Of a stretch of DNA of 64,000 nucleotides, positions 30,531 to 39,566 are shown piece by piece (the stretch's first letter is position 1; the number at the start of each line of letters is the position of its first letter). The stretch is taken from the NCBI GenBank assembly GCA_049282355.1, contig JBAPTW010000158.1:39112-103111 (forward strand), in the 5' to 3' direction. This DNA is from JAGTVB01 sp049282355 (lineage in GTDB: Bacteria > Pseudomonadota > Gammaproteobacteria > HK1). The notes under the pieces are model-generated. The model made no database searches and was not told the origin of the DNA. It saw only the letters and a list, made by a program, of their open reading frames with translations. The position numbers and the translations under genes are program-made.

Positions 30531-33041
30531 TTGACTAGCCTCGACCACGAAGCGGCATTGCAGCACGCCGAACCGTGTTTTCACTGCGGTCTCCCGGTGC
30601 CGCAGGGCGCGTGCTGGGATCTCGACATCCAGGGCGCTGCGGCCTTTTTCTGCTGCGCAGGATGCCGCGAAGTCTGCCGCAGCATATTCGCGGCGGGACT
30701 CGGCAATTACTATCAGCTGCGCGACCGACCAGCACCGCCCCTGTTGCCAGAAACACTTCCGGTTGCAGCCGAGCAGCTCGACCTTTATGACGATCCACGA
30801 CTACAGGCAAGTTTCACCACCGCTGGCGAACACTGGCAGGAGGCAGCACTACTGCTCGAAGGCGTTCGCTGCCCTGCTTGTCTTTGGCTAAATGAGCAGC
30901 GGCTTCAAAGGCTAGCGGGTGTGCTCGAGGCCCACGTCGACTACACCAGCCAGCGTCTGCGGGTGCGTTGGGATCAGCGCCGTATCAGCTTGAGCAACAT
31001 TCTTCGCACGGTTGCGCGCCTTGGCTACCGCGCCGAACCCTACGATCCGGCACACCGCGACGCCCTGGTGAGCAAAGAAAAACGGCGCGGCATGGAGCGG
31101 CTGCTTTTCGCCGCCGCCACCGGAATGGCGATCATGCATTTCTCGTTAGCGGTTTATCTGATGCCGATCCCGGAAGCGGCCACCGAGCTGCCACTGTGGG
31201 TGGTGATCGGGCGTTGGACGAGCCTCATCCTGGCCACCGCAATCCTCGCGTTTTCCGGTCAGGATTTTTTTGTCGGCGCTTTCCAAGATCTGCGACATGG
31301 ACGCCTCGGTATGGATGTGCCGATTGCGCTCGGCCTGCTCGTGGCCTATGTGGGAAGCGCCACGGCGACACTGCAGCGCCACGGCGAGGTTTACTATGAC
31401 TCGATTGCGATGTTTGTCTGTCTGGTATTGGCGGCACGGCACCTCGAGCTCCGCGCCCGGCTCACGGCAGCAGACACCATCGACCAACTCACCCGCGTGG
31501 TGCCGACAACGGCACGACGACTGATGCCAGATGGACGAGAGCAAAATACTTTCGTCTACCAGGTGTCTCCCGGCGATCGTCTCCGGGTAGGCCCCGGGGA
31601 ACGCGTTCCCGTTGACGGGCGCATTGTCGAGGGTGCCAGCCGCTTCGACGAATCGTTACTGAGCGGCGAAGCACTTCCAGTGGCGCGCGGCCCGGGGGAT
31701 GACGTGATGGGAGGTGCGCGCAACTGGGAACAAACCGTGACCGTGGAAGTCACGCGCATTGCGCAAGACTCCACGATCATGGAGTTGACTCGATTAATGC
31801 AGCGCAGCCTAGCAGACAAGCCCTACTGCGCGAGGCTCGCGGATCGATTAGCCAAATGGTTGGTGTCAGCCGTGATGCTGGTGGCCGGTGTCACTGCCGT
31901 CGTCTGGCTGCGGCTAGACGCTTCCGCCGCATTGGCCAACACGGTGGCCGTGCTCATCGTCACCTGCCCCTGTGCCCTGGCATTAGCCACTCCGGCAGTC
32001 ATGGCGCTGAGCGCAAGAAAGCTCGTCGCGCTCGGGGTCATGCCATTGCGCATGAGCGCTCTTCAAGAGCTCGCCCAAAGGGGCGTGTGGGCATTTGATA
32101 AAACCGGCACGCTCACGGTGGGGCAGCTGGAACTGCAAGCCATAGACCCCACAGGTCAACTGACTCCAGGAAAGGCGTTGCGTATCGCAGCCGCTCTGGA
32201 GGTCGCGTCCACTCATCCGATCGCGATGGCGTTGCAGAAAGCCTGTCCTGCCCCTGCCTTGAGCGTCGGTCAACTGCGGTATGTCTCCGGAACAGGGGTA
32301 CGAGGCGACATCGAAGGGCAGCAATGGTGGTTTGGCAAGCCGGGCTGGATGCAGGCCGAGACGGCAGACGGCGCACTGCCACACGCAAGCTTACAGGTGT
32401 CGGAGAAAGACGAAGACCTCGTCGCCATTCTTGGAAATGAGCAGGGCATACAGGCGCGCTTCCGGTTCTCGGACAGGCTTCGCCCGGGCGTGCCCACGCT
32501 CCTCGAAGACCTTCGGCAACAACGCTTTGAGCGCTTCGTCATGCTGAGCGGCGACAGCCAAGATCGCTTATCACGCCTAGGGGCCAAGCTGGGCTTTGAT
32601 GAAGCACTCGGTGGTCTGTCGCCGCAGCAAAAGCTCAGCTGGGTTCGCCGTCAGCAACGCCTCGGGCAGCGGGTATTTATGCTCGGGGACGGTATGAATG
32701 ATGCTCCCGTCCTCGGCGCGGCTAACGTCGCTCTGTCTTTTCGCGAGGCAACGGATCTGGCTCGATCGGCCAGCGACTTCCTGTTGCTCACCGATGATAT
32801 CGGGGTTATTGCAAAGATAAGACCGCTCGCCCAGCAGGCACGCCGGATCTTAATACAGAATCTCGCCTGGGCAGGGGGTTATAATCTGCTCATGATTCCG
32901 GCGGCTGCCGTAGGCTTGATTCCCCCCTGGGGTGCTGCCATTGGCATGTCGGCGAGCTCCTTGTTAGTGGTTGCGAATGCCCTGCGCCTCGTTAATAAAG
33001 AAAATTTCGCTTATTCAAGAATGCCACGAGCATCGCTATGA
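30531..33041 (+). CDS. Copper-translocating P-type ATPase (CcoI/FixI/CtpA-like)
   Basis: The 836-residue pump carries the P1B hallmarks: CPC in VTCPCALALATP (near residue 480), the phosphorylation site AFDKTGTLT (near 523) and GDGMNDAPVL (near 720). The N-terminus has two metal-binding regions. One is a Cys-rich segment with EPCFHCGLP and FFCCAGC; the other is an HMA domain with CPAC (Cys114/117). This Cys-rich plus HMA arrangement is that of CcoI-type pumps that load copper into haem-copper oxidases, which fits its place behind the ba3 genes. Translation probably starts at TTG 30531. Confidence 0.93.
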   Translation: MTSLDHEAALQHAEPCFHCGLPVPQGACWDLDIQGAAAFFCCAGCREVCRSIFAAGLGNYYQLRDRPAPPLLPETLPVAAEQLDLYDDPRLQASFTTAGEHWQEAALLLEGVRCPACLWLNEQRLQRLAGVLEAHVDYTSQRLRVRWDQRRISLSNILRTVARLGYRAEPYDPAHRDALVSKEKRRGMERLLFAAATGMAIMHFSLAVYLMPIPEAATELPLWVVIGRWTSLILATAILAFSGQDFFVGAFQDLRHGRLGMDVPIALGLLVAYVGSATATLQRHGEVYYDSIAMFVCLVLAARHLELRARLTAADTIDQLTRVVPTTARRLMPDGREQNTFVYQVSPGDRLRVGPGERVPVDGRIVEGASRFDESLLSGEALPVARGPGDDVMGGARNWEQTVTVEVTRIAQDSTIMELTRLMQRSLADKPYCARLADRLAKWLVSAVMLVAGVTAVVWLRLDASAALANTVAVLIVTCPCALALATPAVMALSARKLVALGVMPLRMSALQELAQRGVWAFDKTGTLTVGQLELQAIDPTGQLTPGKALRIAAALEVASTHPIAMALQKACPAPALSVGQLRYVSGTGVRGDIEGQQWWFGKPGWMQAETADGALPHASLQVSEKDEDLVAILGNEQGIQARFRFSDRLRPGVPTLLEDLRQQRFERFVMLSGDSQDRLSRLGAKLGFDEALGGLSPQQKLSWVRRQQRLGQRVFMLGDGMNDAPVLGAANVALSFREATDLARSASDFLLLTDDIGVIAKIRPLAQQARRILIQNLAWAGGYNLLMIPAAAVGLIPPWGAAIGMSASSLLVVANALRLVNKENFAYSRMPRASL

Positions 33042-33075
33042 CAAGCGCCATGGTTCTTGAAATAGCTTCTTAGAG
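33040..33075 (+). repeat. Dispersed intergenic repeat, copy B
   Basis: The 21-bp core at 33054-33074 is preceded by ACAAGCGCC, aligned with GGCAAGCGCAG of copies A and C. The CGCTAT before it (33034-33039) is also shared with copy C. It begins at the stop codon of the copper ATPase gene. Confidence 0.6.
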
Positions 33076-33233
33076 TATGCGCGCGTCATCTTGGCATCGC
33101 TCACCCCACGTGACCCGGTTATCAGTGGTCTCTACCCCAATAACGCCGGTGTTTTTATTGTCAGACGCGGTTTCATCTTAATATTACTAATTCCAATTCC
33201 GAGGCAGATGCAGAACGACAGGAATTATCGCTC

Positions 33234-34049
33234 ATGGGCTGGTGGGGAAAGATTATCGGTGGCGCATTCGGCTTTCTCGTCGGTGGGCCATTAGGAGGGT
33301 TGCTAGGAGTCGTCCTCGGTCACGGATTTGACAAGGGCCTCGAACAGGTGAGCAAGGGCGCATTGCATTGGCCGCCGTTTACGGCTCACGGACAGACCCA
33401 GACAGCCTTCTTCACCGCAACGTTTTCAGTGATGGGTCATCTTGCCAAGTCCGATGGGCGGGTGACGCGCGACGAGCTTGGGGTTGCGACTGACCTCATG
33501 CGTCAAATGCATTTGAGCCTCGAGCATATTAGCGTGGCTCAACGACTATTCAATGAAGGCAAGGCGCCGGATTTTCCGCTGGACGCAGTGCTGGACCAAT
33601 TTCGACGCACGTGTCACGGCAACCACAACCTGATGCGCCTATTTATCGAGATCCAGCTCTACGCCGCACTCGCTGATGGCGCCGTGCATCCTCATGAACG
33701 TCGCCTTCTCATTTACGTATGCCGCCGATTAGGCGTCGCGCACCGCGAATATCTGGATCTCGAGGCCATGATTGAGGCCGAGCTGAGATTTCGGCGCACC
33801 GGTGAAGCAAGAGAGGAGACTCCTGAAGGCCGGACAGAGGGTCTCGCTGACGCCTATGCGTTGCTGAACATTTCACCCGATGCCAGCGATACCGAGCTCA
33901 AACGGGTGTTCCGTCGCTTGATGAGCCAGCACCATCCGGACAAATTAGTCGCGAGCGGCCTGCCAGAAGAAATGATGAAACTCGCAACTCAAAAAACTCA
34001 AGAGATAAAGCTAGCGTACGAGCGCATAAAAAAGGCAAGGGGTCTGTAA
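33234..34049 (+). CDS. djlA: Co-chaperone DjlA (TerB-like domain plus C-terminal J domain)
   Basis: The 271-residue membrane-anchored co-chaperone stimulates DnaK. The Gly-rich N-terminal membrane segment WWGKIIGGAFGFLVGGPLGG is followed by a TerB-like helical domain (about 55-175, with SDGRVTRDELGVA and DGAVHPHERRLL). A C-terminal J domain carries HPD (234-236) in SQHHPDKLVA. Size and layout are those of E. coli DjlA. GGA lies upstream of the ATG. It is separated from rpe by 59 bp. Confidence 0.93.
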   Translation: MGWWGKIIGGAFGFLVGGPLGGLLGVVLGHGFDKGLEQVSKGALHWPPFTAHGQTQTAFFTATFSVMGHLAKSDGRVTRDELGVATDLMRQMHLSLEHISVAQRLFNEGKAPDFPLDAVLDQFRRTCHGNHNLMRLFIEIQLYAALADGAVHPHERRLLIYVCRRLGVAHREYLDLEAMIEAELRFRRTGEAREETPEGRTEGLADAYALLNISPDASDTELKRVFRRLMSQHHPDKLVASGLPEEMMKLATQKTQEIKLAYERIKKARGL

Positions 34050-34108
34050 GCTGCAAAGGGCCGCCAGATTCGCTACAGTTCATAAGCCAGATAGCAAGGA
34101 GAAAAAGC

Positions 34109-34789
34109 ATGGCGGACTATCTCATCGCCCCGTCCATCCTGTCCGCGGACTTCGCGCGCCTGGGTGAGGAAGTATCGAATGTGCTCGAAGCGGGCGCGGA
34201 CATCGTGCACTTCGATGTCATGGACAACCATTATGTCCCGAATCTGACCATCGGACCGCTGGTCTGCGAGGCGCTTCGCAAGCACGGTATTACCGCGCCC
34301 ATCGACGTCCACTTGATGGTAAAGCCGGTGGACCGAATCATTGCGGATTTCGCCAAAGCGGGAGCCACGTACATCACTTTTCACCCGGAGGCATCCGAGC
34401 ACATCGACCGATCGCTACAGCTTACTCGCGAGTGCGGCTGCAAGTCGGGGCTGGTATTTAATCCGGCAACCCCGCTGGACTATCTGAAATACGTCATGGA
34501 CAAAGTAGACATGGTACTACTCATGTCCGTCAATCCGGGATTCGGCGGGCAATCCTTTATCCAGTCGACGCTGCGCAAGCTGCCGGAAGTGCGCCGCCTA
34601 ATCGACGAGAGTGGCCGGGATATCCGTTTAGAAGTCGATGGCGGCATCAAGGTCGACAACATTGGCGAAATCGCTGCGGCCGGCGCCGACACCTTTGTCT
34701 CCGGATCGGGCATCTTTGGTACTCCCGACTATCGGGCCACCGTCGCCGCCATGCGCGAGGAACTCGCCATGGCGTCACGGAGCTCGTAA
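34109..34789 (+). CDS. rpe: Ribulose-phosphate 3-epimerase
   Basis: This enzyme interconverts ribulose 5-phosphate and xylulose 5-phosphate in the pentose phosphate and Calvin pathways. The 226-residue TIM barrel has IAPSILSADFARLGEEV at the start, HFDVMDNHYVPNLTIGP with the catalytic Asp, DVHLMVKPVDR, SVNPGFGGQSFI and EVDGGIKVDNI. AAGGAG lies close before the ATG. It leads the rpe-gph-trpE set known from pseudomonads; gph starts 3 bp after its stop. Confidence 0.97.
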   Translation: MADYLIAPSILSADFARLGEEVSNVLEAGADIVHFDVMDNHYVPNLTIGPLVCEALRKHGITAPIDVHLMVKPVDRIIADFAKAGATYITFHPEASEHIDRSLQLTRECGCKSGLVFNPATPLDYLKYVMDKVDMVLLMSVNPGFGGQSFIQSTLRKLPEVRRLIDESGRDIRLEVDGGIKVDNIGEIAAAGADTFVSGSGIFGTPDYRATVAAMREELAMASRSS

Positions 34790-34792
34790 CCG

Positions 34793-35491
34793 ATGAGCAT
34801 GCCAACGCCGCGGCTCGCATTGATCGATGTAGACGGAACCTTAGTCGACTCGGTCCCCGATCTGGCTTACTGCGTCGATGAGCTGATGAACCAGCTTGGC
34901 CTCCCCCAGCGCGGCGAAGCACGTGTGCGCCAGTGGGTAGGCAACGGCGTGGAACGGCTCGTTCGCCGGGCTTTAATTAACAACCTGGAGGGCGAGCCAG
35001 AGCCAGCGCTTTTCGACCGCGCATACCCTATGTTTTTGGATCTCTACAGCGTCCACACCAGCGAACGCAGCCGCCTTTTCCCCGGGGCCCGGGAAGGGCT
35101 CGACTTCCTCAAACGATCCGGAGCTCGGCTAGGATGCGTCACCAACAAGGCGGCACGCTTTACTGAGCCTCTTTTGCGAGATCTTGGCGTCTACGATGAA
35201 TTTGAGCTCGTTATCAGCGGTGACAGCCTGCCAAAGAAAAAGCCTGATCCCTTGCCGCTGCTTCACGCTGCCGAGCATTTCGCAGTCAAACCGCAGGAGG
35301 CACTGTTAGTGGGTGACTCAATTTCTGATGTCAAAGCGGCCCGCGCTGCGGGCTTTGCCGTGATCTGCGTCAGCTACGGATACAACCATGGATTAGACAT
35401 CCGCGCAGCCAACCCGGATGCGGTCGTTGACTCCATTGCAGAGATTGCCGACTTGCTTGCACCAAGTAGTCCCCCTGTCGGGGCGTCTTGA
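34793..35491 (+). CDS. gph: Phosphoglycolate phosphatase
   Basis: This haloacid dehalogenase enzyme removes phosphate from 2-phosphoglycolate, a product of DNA repair and of RuBisCO oxygenation. Motif I is LIDVDGTLVDSVPDL, motif II lies around GCVTNKAARF and motif III/IV around KKKPDPLPL and LVGDSISDVKAARAAG. The 232-residue length matches Gph. The 3-bp spacing to rpe indicates one transcript. Confidence 0.93.
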   Translation: MSMPTPRLALIDVDGTLVDSVPDLAYCVDELMNQLGLPQRGEARVRQWVGNGVERLVRRALINNLEGEPEPALFDRAYPMFLDLYSVHTSERSRLFPGAREGLDFLKRSGARLGCVTNKAARFTEPLLRDLGVYDEFELVISGDSLPKKKPDPLPLLHAAEHFAVKPQEALLVGDSISDVKAARAAGFAVICVSYGYNHGLDIRAANPDAVVDSIAEIADLLAPSSPPVGAS

Positions 35492-35642
35492 ACGGGCATA
35501 TCGGCAGCGGATTTAACAGCAGCGACATTCGTTAATTCTGGCTTGGCAAGCTTATTGCCATCCGATTATCCCGTGCCAACCCGGCCCGCCTCAACAACGT
35601 CTTAGCATCCATTCGTGCTGACCTGCTATCCTGTGGCGCGCA

Positions 35643-37151
35643 ATGAACGAAATGACAGCACAGCGCTTTTCTCACCTCGTTCGCCAAGGTTACAACCGGA
35701 TACCGCTGGTGCGCGAAGTCCTTGCCGATCTGGACACACCGCTTAGCACTTATCTTAAGCTTGCCGGCACGCGCTTCTCCTATTTGCTGGAGTCTGTGCA
35801 CGGAGGGGAGAAATGGGGGCGTTATTCCATCATCGGGCTCCCTTGTCGCACGGTTCTGCGATTGCGGGGAAATGCGGGCACGGCCGAGATCATTGTCGAG
35901 CGCGATGGTGAGCCCGTCGAGCATGTCAATACTGACGATCCCCTGGCGTGGCTGGCCACATTTCAAGGGCGCTTTCGGGCGCTAACGATACCCGATCTAC
36001 CCCGATTCACTGGGGGCTTAGTGGGCTATTTTGGTTACGACACGGTGCGCTTCATGGAGCCGCGGCTGGGCCCTTTCACCAAAGCCGATTCCCTGGACTT
36101 GCCCGATGCTGTGCTTCTGCTATCCGAAGAAATCGTGGTGTTTGATAATCTGCGGGGCAAGCTCTATATCGTCGCCCACGCCGATCCAGAGGTGCCCGAT
36201 TCCCTCGAGCAAACACGTCAGCGGCTCGATGTAATCACCGATAGCCTGCGTCGAGCCACCCCCTGTTACCCCTCGCGCCATGCCTCCCGCGCTGTGGGCG
36301 AGTCCGATTTCTTATCGGGGTTTACGCGCGAGGGCTTCGAGAGCGCAGTGCGCCGAGCCAAAGAGTATATCGTCGACGGCGATATCATGCAGGTCGTGCT
36401 ATCTCAACGCCTCTCCATACCTTTTGACGCCGCGCCCCTTGACCTTTACCGCGCCCTGCGCACGCTCAACCCTTCGCCCTACATGTATTACCTGGATCTC
36501 GGTGGCTTCCATATTGTCGGCTCATCACCCGAGATCTTGGTTCACCTCGAAGATGGGGTGGTCACGGTGCGCCCCATCGCCGGCACGCGCCCGCGCGGTG
36601 CCAGCGAAGAACAAGACAGGACGCTTGCCAAAGAGTTGCTCGCTGACCCCAAGGAATGCGCAGAGCATCTCATGCTGATCGACTTGGGCCGAAACGATGT
36701 CGGCCGTGTCGCCGAGATCGGCAGTGTGCGCCTCACGGAAACAATGACCATTGAACGTTATTCCCATGTCATGCACATCGTGTCCAATGTGATCGGCCAG
36801 CTACGCGACGATACCTCGACGACGGAAGTGTTGCGTGCCACGTTTCCTGCCGGTACGGTCACCGGCGCGCCGAAGATACGTGCCATGGAAATCATTGATG
36901 AGCTCGAGCCGGTAAAACGAGGCGTGTACGCCGGAGCCGTCGGCTACATGGGCTGGGGAGGAACCATGGATACTGCTATTGCGATCCGCACGGCGGTCAT
37001 TAAAGAGGGCGTCCTGCACATACAGGTTGGCGCAGGAATCGTCGCCGATTCGGTGCCGGAATTGGAATGGGAGGAAACTATGAACAAAGGGCGCGCGATG
37101 TTTCGGGCGGTTACCCTAGCGGCGGCAGGATTGGATCATCAGGCAATATAA
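35643..37151 (+). CDS. trpE: Anthranilate synthase component I
   Basis: TrpE makes anthranilate from chorismate with ammonia delivered by TrpG. The 502-residue chain keeps the tryptophan-feedback motif LLES (residues 48-51). The chorismate-binding domain reads PIAGTRPRG, ELLADPKECAEHLMLIDLGR, TFPAGTVTGAPKIRAMEII and GAVGYMGWGG. A 151-bp gap from gph shows no Trp-codon-rich leader, so classic attenuation is not evident. trpG is about 2.4 kb downstream instead of adjacent. Confidence 0.96.
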   Translation: MNEMTAQRFSHLVRQGYNRIPLVREVLADLDTPLSTYLKLAGTRFSYLLESVHGGEKWGRYSIIGLPCRTVLRLRGNAGTAEIIVERDGEPVEHVNTDDPLAWLATFQGRFRALTIPDLPRFTGGLVGYFGYDTVRFMEPRLGPFTKADSLDLPDAVLLLSEEIVVFDNLRGKLYIVAHADPEVPDSLEQTRQRLDVITDSLRRATPCYPSRHASRAVGESDFLSGFTREGFESAVRRAKEYIVDGDIMQVVLSQRLSIPFDAAPLDLYRALRTLNPSPYMYYLDLGGFHIVGSSPEILVHLEDGVVTVRPIAGTRPRGASEEQDRTLAKELLADPKECAEHLMLIDLGRNDVGRVAEIGSVRLTETMTIERYSHVMHIVSNVIGQLRDDTSTTEVLRATFPAGTVTGAPKIRAMEIIDELEPVKRGVYAGAVGYMGWGGTMDTAIAIRTAVIKEGVLHIQVGAGIVADSVPELEWEETMNKGRAMFRAVTLAAAGLDHQAI

Positions 37152-37155
37152 GCGG

Positions 37156-37266
37156 CTACAAAGCGCGGCCATGATTTTGCGGGGAAGCCGCGACGCACGT
37201 GACCAAACACCAGGACCACAAGCCAAGCACCACCACATTTAAGATCCCAAGAACAACGAGCTCCAT
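37156..37266 (-). CDS. Candidate 36-residue single-helix membrane protein
   Basis: This short frame starts MELVVLGILNVVVLGLWSWC and continues as a Val/Leu-rich helix to about residue 27, followed by a polar tail. GGGAG lies 8 bases before its ATG. It is too short for family assignment. It lies about 80 bp downstream of another small membrane frame on the same strand, and the two may form a pair in the otherwise empty trpE-HPr gap. Confidence 0.35.
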   Translation of the reverse strand: MELVVLGILNVVVLGLWSWCLVTCVAASPQNHGRAL

Positions 37267-37346
37267 AGCCTTTACTCCCGCGTTGGATAGAAACCAAAGC
37301 GGCCGCGGCATGGATCAACCAAACCCAGGTAATCACACCCACGGCC

Positions 37347-37571
37347 CTACAGCAGGAAAAAACAGAGCAAGCTATAAATCAAAGCCGACAGTGCCAGCGC
37401 CACCAGTAAGCCTCGAAAGAATCGAAAGTCGGCATCCGGATAAACCTCCTCTGTCGGTTGTTCCCTTTCCGATAGGCCGTGATCCAGTGGGGTCGGGAAC
37501 TTCGCTCGTTGGCCGTCTTCAGAAAGCATAGCGTCGTTAACGGCAGGGCTGCAGCAGTCCTTTACCCGCAT
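37347..37571 (-). CDS. Candidate small membrane protein (up to 74 residues)
   Basis: The frame has a polar N-terminal half and one clear C-terminal membrane helix (RFFRGLLVALALSALIYSLL, about 51-70), ending in CFFLL. The EREQPTEEVYPDADFRFFRG stretch before the helix looks protein-like. Neither possible ATG (37571 or 37529) has a good ribosome site. Function is unknown. It is opposite in strand to trpE and to the HPr-like gene. Confidence 0.4.
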   Translation of the reverse strand: MRVKDCCSPAVNDAMLSEDGQRAKFPTPLDHGLSEREQPTEEVYPDADFRFFRGLLVALALSALIYSLLCFFLL

Positions 37572-37863
37572 GAGAGGTGGCCATCCGCACCGCTAGCATC
37601 CGCCTGCGGCTTATGAAGGCTGTATTTCCATTCGCTACATTCATACCCAGCAGCGGCGACGAAATAAATAAGAATATGCTAATATAGCCATGCTGTTATG
37701 TTACGATACCACTGCCGGACGCTAAGAAACTGTTTCAAAAACATCGCGAGCACCGGAGTTGCAAGATGTGCCGGCGGCCTCAGCCTTGACGACTCTTTGC
37801 ACCTGAGTCACGATTCCTCCGCTCCAGGGGGTGGATCTTCTATCCATGCTAAAGGGGATAGTG
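37572..37863. other. Control region upstream of the HPr-like gene
   Basis: This gap shows no gene. An AT-rich stretch (37660-37710) may hold the promoter of the HPr-like gene. Copy D of the dispersed repeat is at 37721-37741. Confidence 0.35.
37721..37741 (-). repeat. Dispersed intergenic repeat, copy D
   Basis: Reverse orientation. Nineteen bases of the core, TTTTTGAAACAGTTTCTTA, are identical to copy E at 59065-59085. In both copies TCTTGC lies about 25 bp before the core. The middle of the core, GAAAC-A-GTTTC, is a perfect palindrome. Confidence 0.65.
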
Positions 37864-39441
37864 ATGAATAGGGAAAGAAGCGGCATTCCATCCCGTCAGC
37901 CCGTGTCCTGCGAGTCGTTCGACGAGACTATCTTCCGCGACCTGGTTGCGAAGCGCGCGGCGCTATTGCTCGAGGGGTTGGCCTATTTGCAGTATCGTGC
38001 GGGCGAGTCTGGATTGACACGACCTTTGCTGGGAGATCTGTTGTTCCAGTCTAGACAGCTCGAGGAGCTGCTCGACGAGTACGGAGCGCGACACAATCAG
38101 CGCTGGTGGCGATTCCGAGCGCTGATCGCCACCATCAAGTTGTTTGCGTGCGTCAGCTATACATTGCTGCACATTCGCCACGTTTTGCCCTCCTACCGCC
38201 TGTTACCGATTGAGCGGGACTTCGTAGGGGCAACAGAACACGCCTTATTATCCGCGGGAGGCGTTGTCGAGGAAGCCGCAAGGCAGTTGATGGAAGAGGC
38301 TGAGCGGCTTGAAGTACCTAGGCCGACTGCCAGATTCTGGCCTCTGCACTACAGCGAACAGCTCCCGGTGGGGCATCTACCTCATGATCGCGACGCGCGC
38401 CGCATCGATAGTACCCAAATGATCGTTATTCGCCTGACCACGGAATTTCTTAATCTCGCTGCGGAAAGCGAACCACTGCACACGGCGGCGAAATGCCAAG
38501 CGGAAAAATACGACACCTATCACCCCGAGCACGTCAGTGAGGAGAATCTGCGTCGCCTTCAGCATCGATTTCACAACCTGCAGTCGCTCTATGATACTCA
38601 TGTGTCGGAGACCCAGGTCGAGCATCAGGACGCGGATCTGCCAGTGTTGCGCGGCCATATTAGCGTACTGTTCCATTTGCTGGAGATTGCGACCGAGCTG
38701 GCTCACTACGTTGAACGACACGTCCATTTGCCAAGGAGTCATGCTGCAGGATGGGGGCAGCCGGTGGTGGAGGTTTATGCCCCCTTGGCGACCTTGATGG
38801 GCTATGTATTTACGTATTCCAGTCTCTACTTGATCTGCGGTCAACGGCTGTGCCAGGCGATTCTCAAACGTTACGCGGAAGTCGGCCGTATCGAGGTCGC
38901 CGTGCCCAATTATCGCGGCTTTCATGTCCGTCCAGCAACCTTGGTCGCGAAGATTGTGCTGCATTACGGCAGCGACGTGCGTATGGAGCTAGATGGGCAA
39001 ACCTATGATGCCAGCTCACCTCTAGAGCTATTTCGCGCCAACGAAAAAATCAACGCCTCAAAACGCCGCTGGCTGGCGCGTGAGATCGCGCAGCTGCCCC
39101 TGCGCCAGAAAACGAACACGGAGGAAGTGCTGCGCAGAAGTGTTCTGGAGGTTATCCTGACCCTGGCCGAGCAAAGCAAGCTTGTCATCTACGAGCAGCC
39201 CCTGTCTCTATCGTCTCCCCTTGACCCGCACGAGGGTGGTCTACTGGAGGGGGTCACTGCCGAAATCATGCGCTTGCAGGCGACGGGCCAGGTTGACATC
39301 AGCACGGGCCTCACCATCGCTTTTCTCGGAGATAAGCGTGTCTTGGCGGATCTCGAACTGTTGGCACAGCACGGTTATGGCGAGGACAGCTTCGGTAACA
39401 ACGTTTCGCTGCCAACAGAGCTTTCTTACCTGCGGCGATGA
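37864..39441 (+). CDS. Large protein of unknown function with a C-terminal-half HPr-like domain
   Basis: The 525-residue protein is mostly helical. A hydrophobic helix pair lies near 310-335 (ATLMGYVFTYSSLYLICG). From about 342 to 410 it resembles the PTS phosphocarrier HPr: IEVAVPNYRGFHVRPATLVA aligns with the GLHARPA active site, placing a His at 354. ASSPLELF takes the place of the regulatory-serine segment. No other PTS domain is visible, and no PTS gene is nearby. It lies between trpE and trpG. GTG 37861 and ATG 37864 follow an AGGGG site; 37864 is chosen. Function cannot be given. Confidence 0.75.
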   Translation: MNRERSGIPSRQPVSCESFDETIFRDLVAKRAALLLEGLAYLQYRAGESGLTRPLLGDLLFQSRQLEELLDEYGARHNQRWWRFRALIATIKLFACVSYTLLHIRHVLPSYRLLPIERDFVGATEHALLSAGGVVEEAARQLMEEAERLEVPRPTARFWPLHYSEQLPVGHLPHDRDARRIDSTQMIVIRLTTEFLNLAAESEPLHTAAKCQAEKYDTYHPEHVSEENLRRLQHRFHNLQSLYDTHVSETQVEHQDADLPVLRGHISVLFHLLEIATELAHYVERHVHLPRSHAAGWGQPVVEVYAPLATLMGYVFTYSSLYLICGQRLCQAILKRYAEVGRIEVAVPNYRGFHVRPATLVAKIVLHYGSDVRMELDGQTYDASSPLELFRANEKINASKRRWLAREIAQLPLRQKTNTEEVLRRSVLEVILTLAEQSKLVIYEQPLSLSSPLDPHEGGLLEGVTAEIMRLQATGQVDISTGLTIAFLGDKRVLADLELLAQHGYGEDSFGNNVSLPTELSYLRR

Positions 39442-39566
39442 TCAAGGACGAAGGTGGTGGTATTGCCCCCAGAGTCGCAGTGGTGACTCAACATAAACCT
39501 ATGTAAGCAGGTAGTGAACACGTCTATCCAGGGCATGACGATTAATAACCCCAGGATGCAGCACCT

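Noticed and set aside
35492..35642. Tryptophan attenuator leader before trpE
   Set aside because: No short frame with tandem Trp codons and no attenuator hairpin with a T-run.
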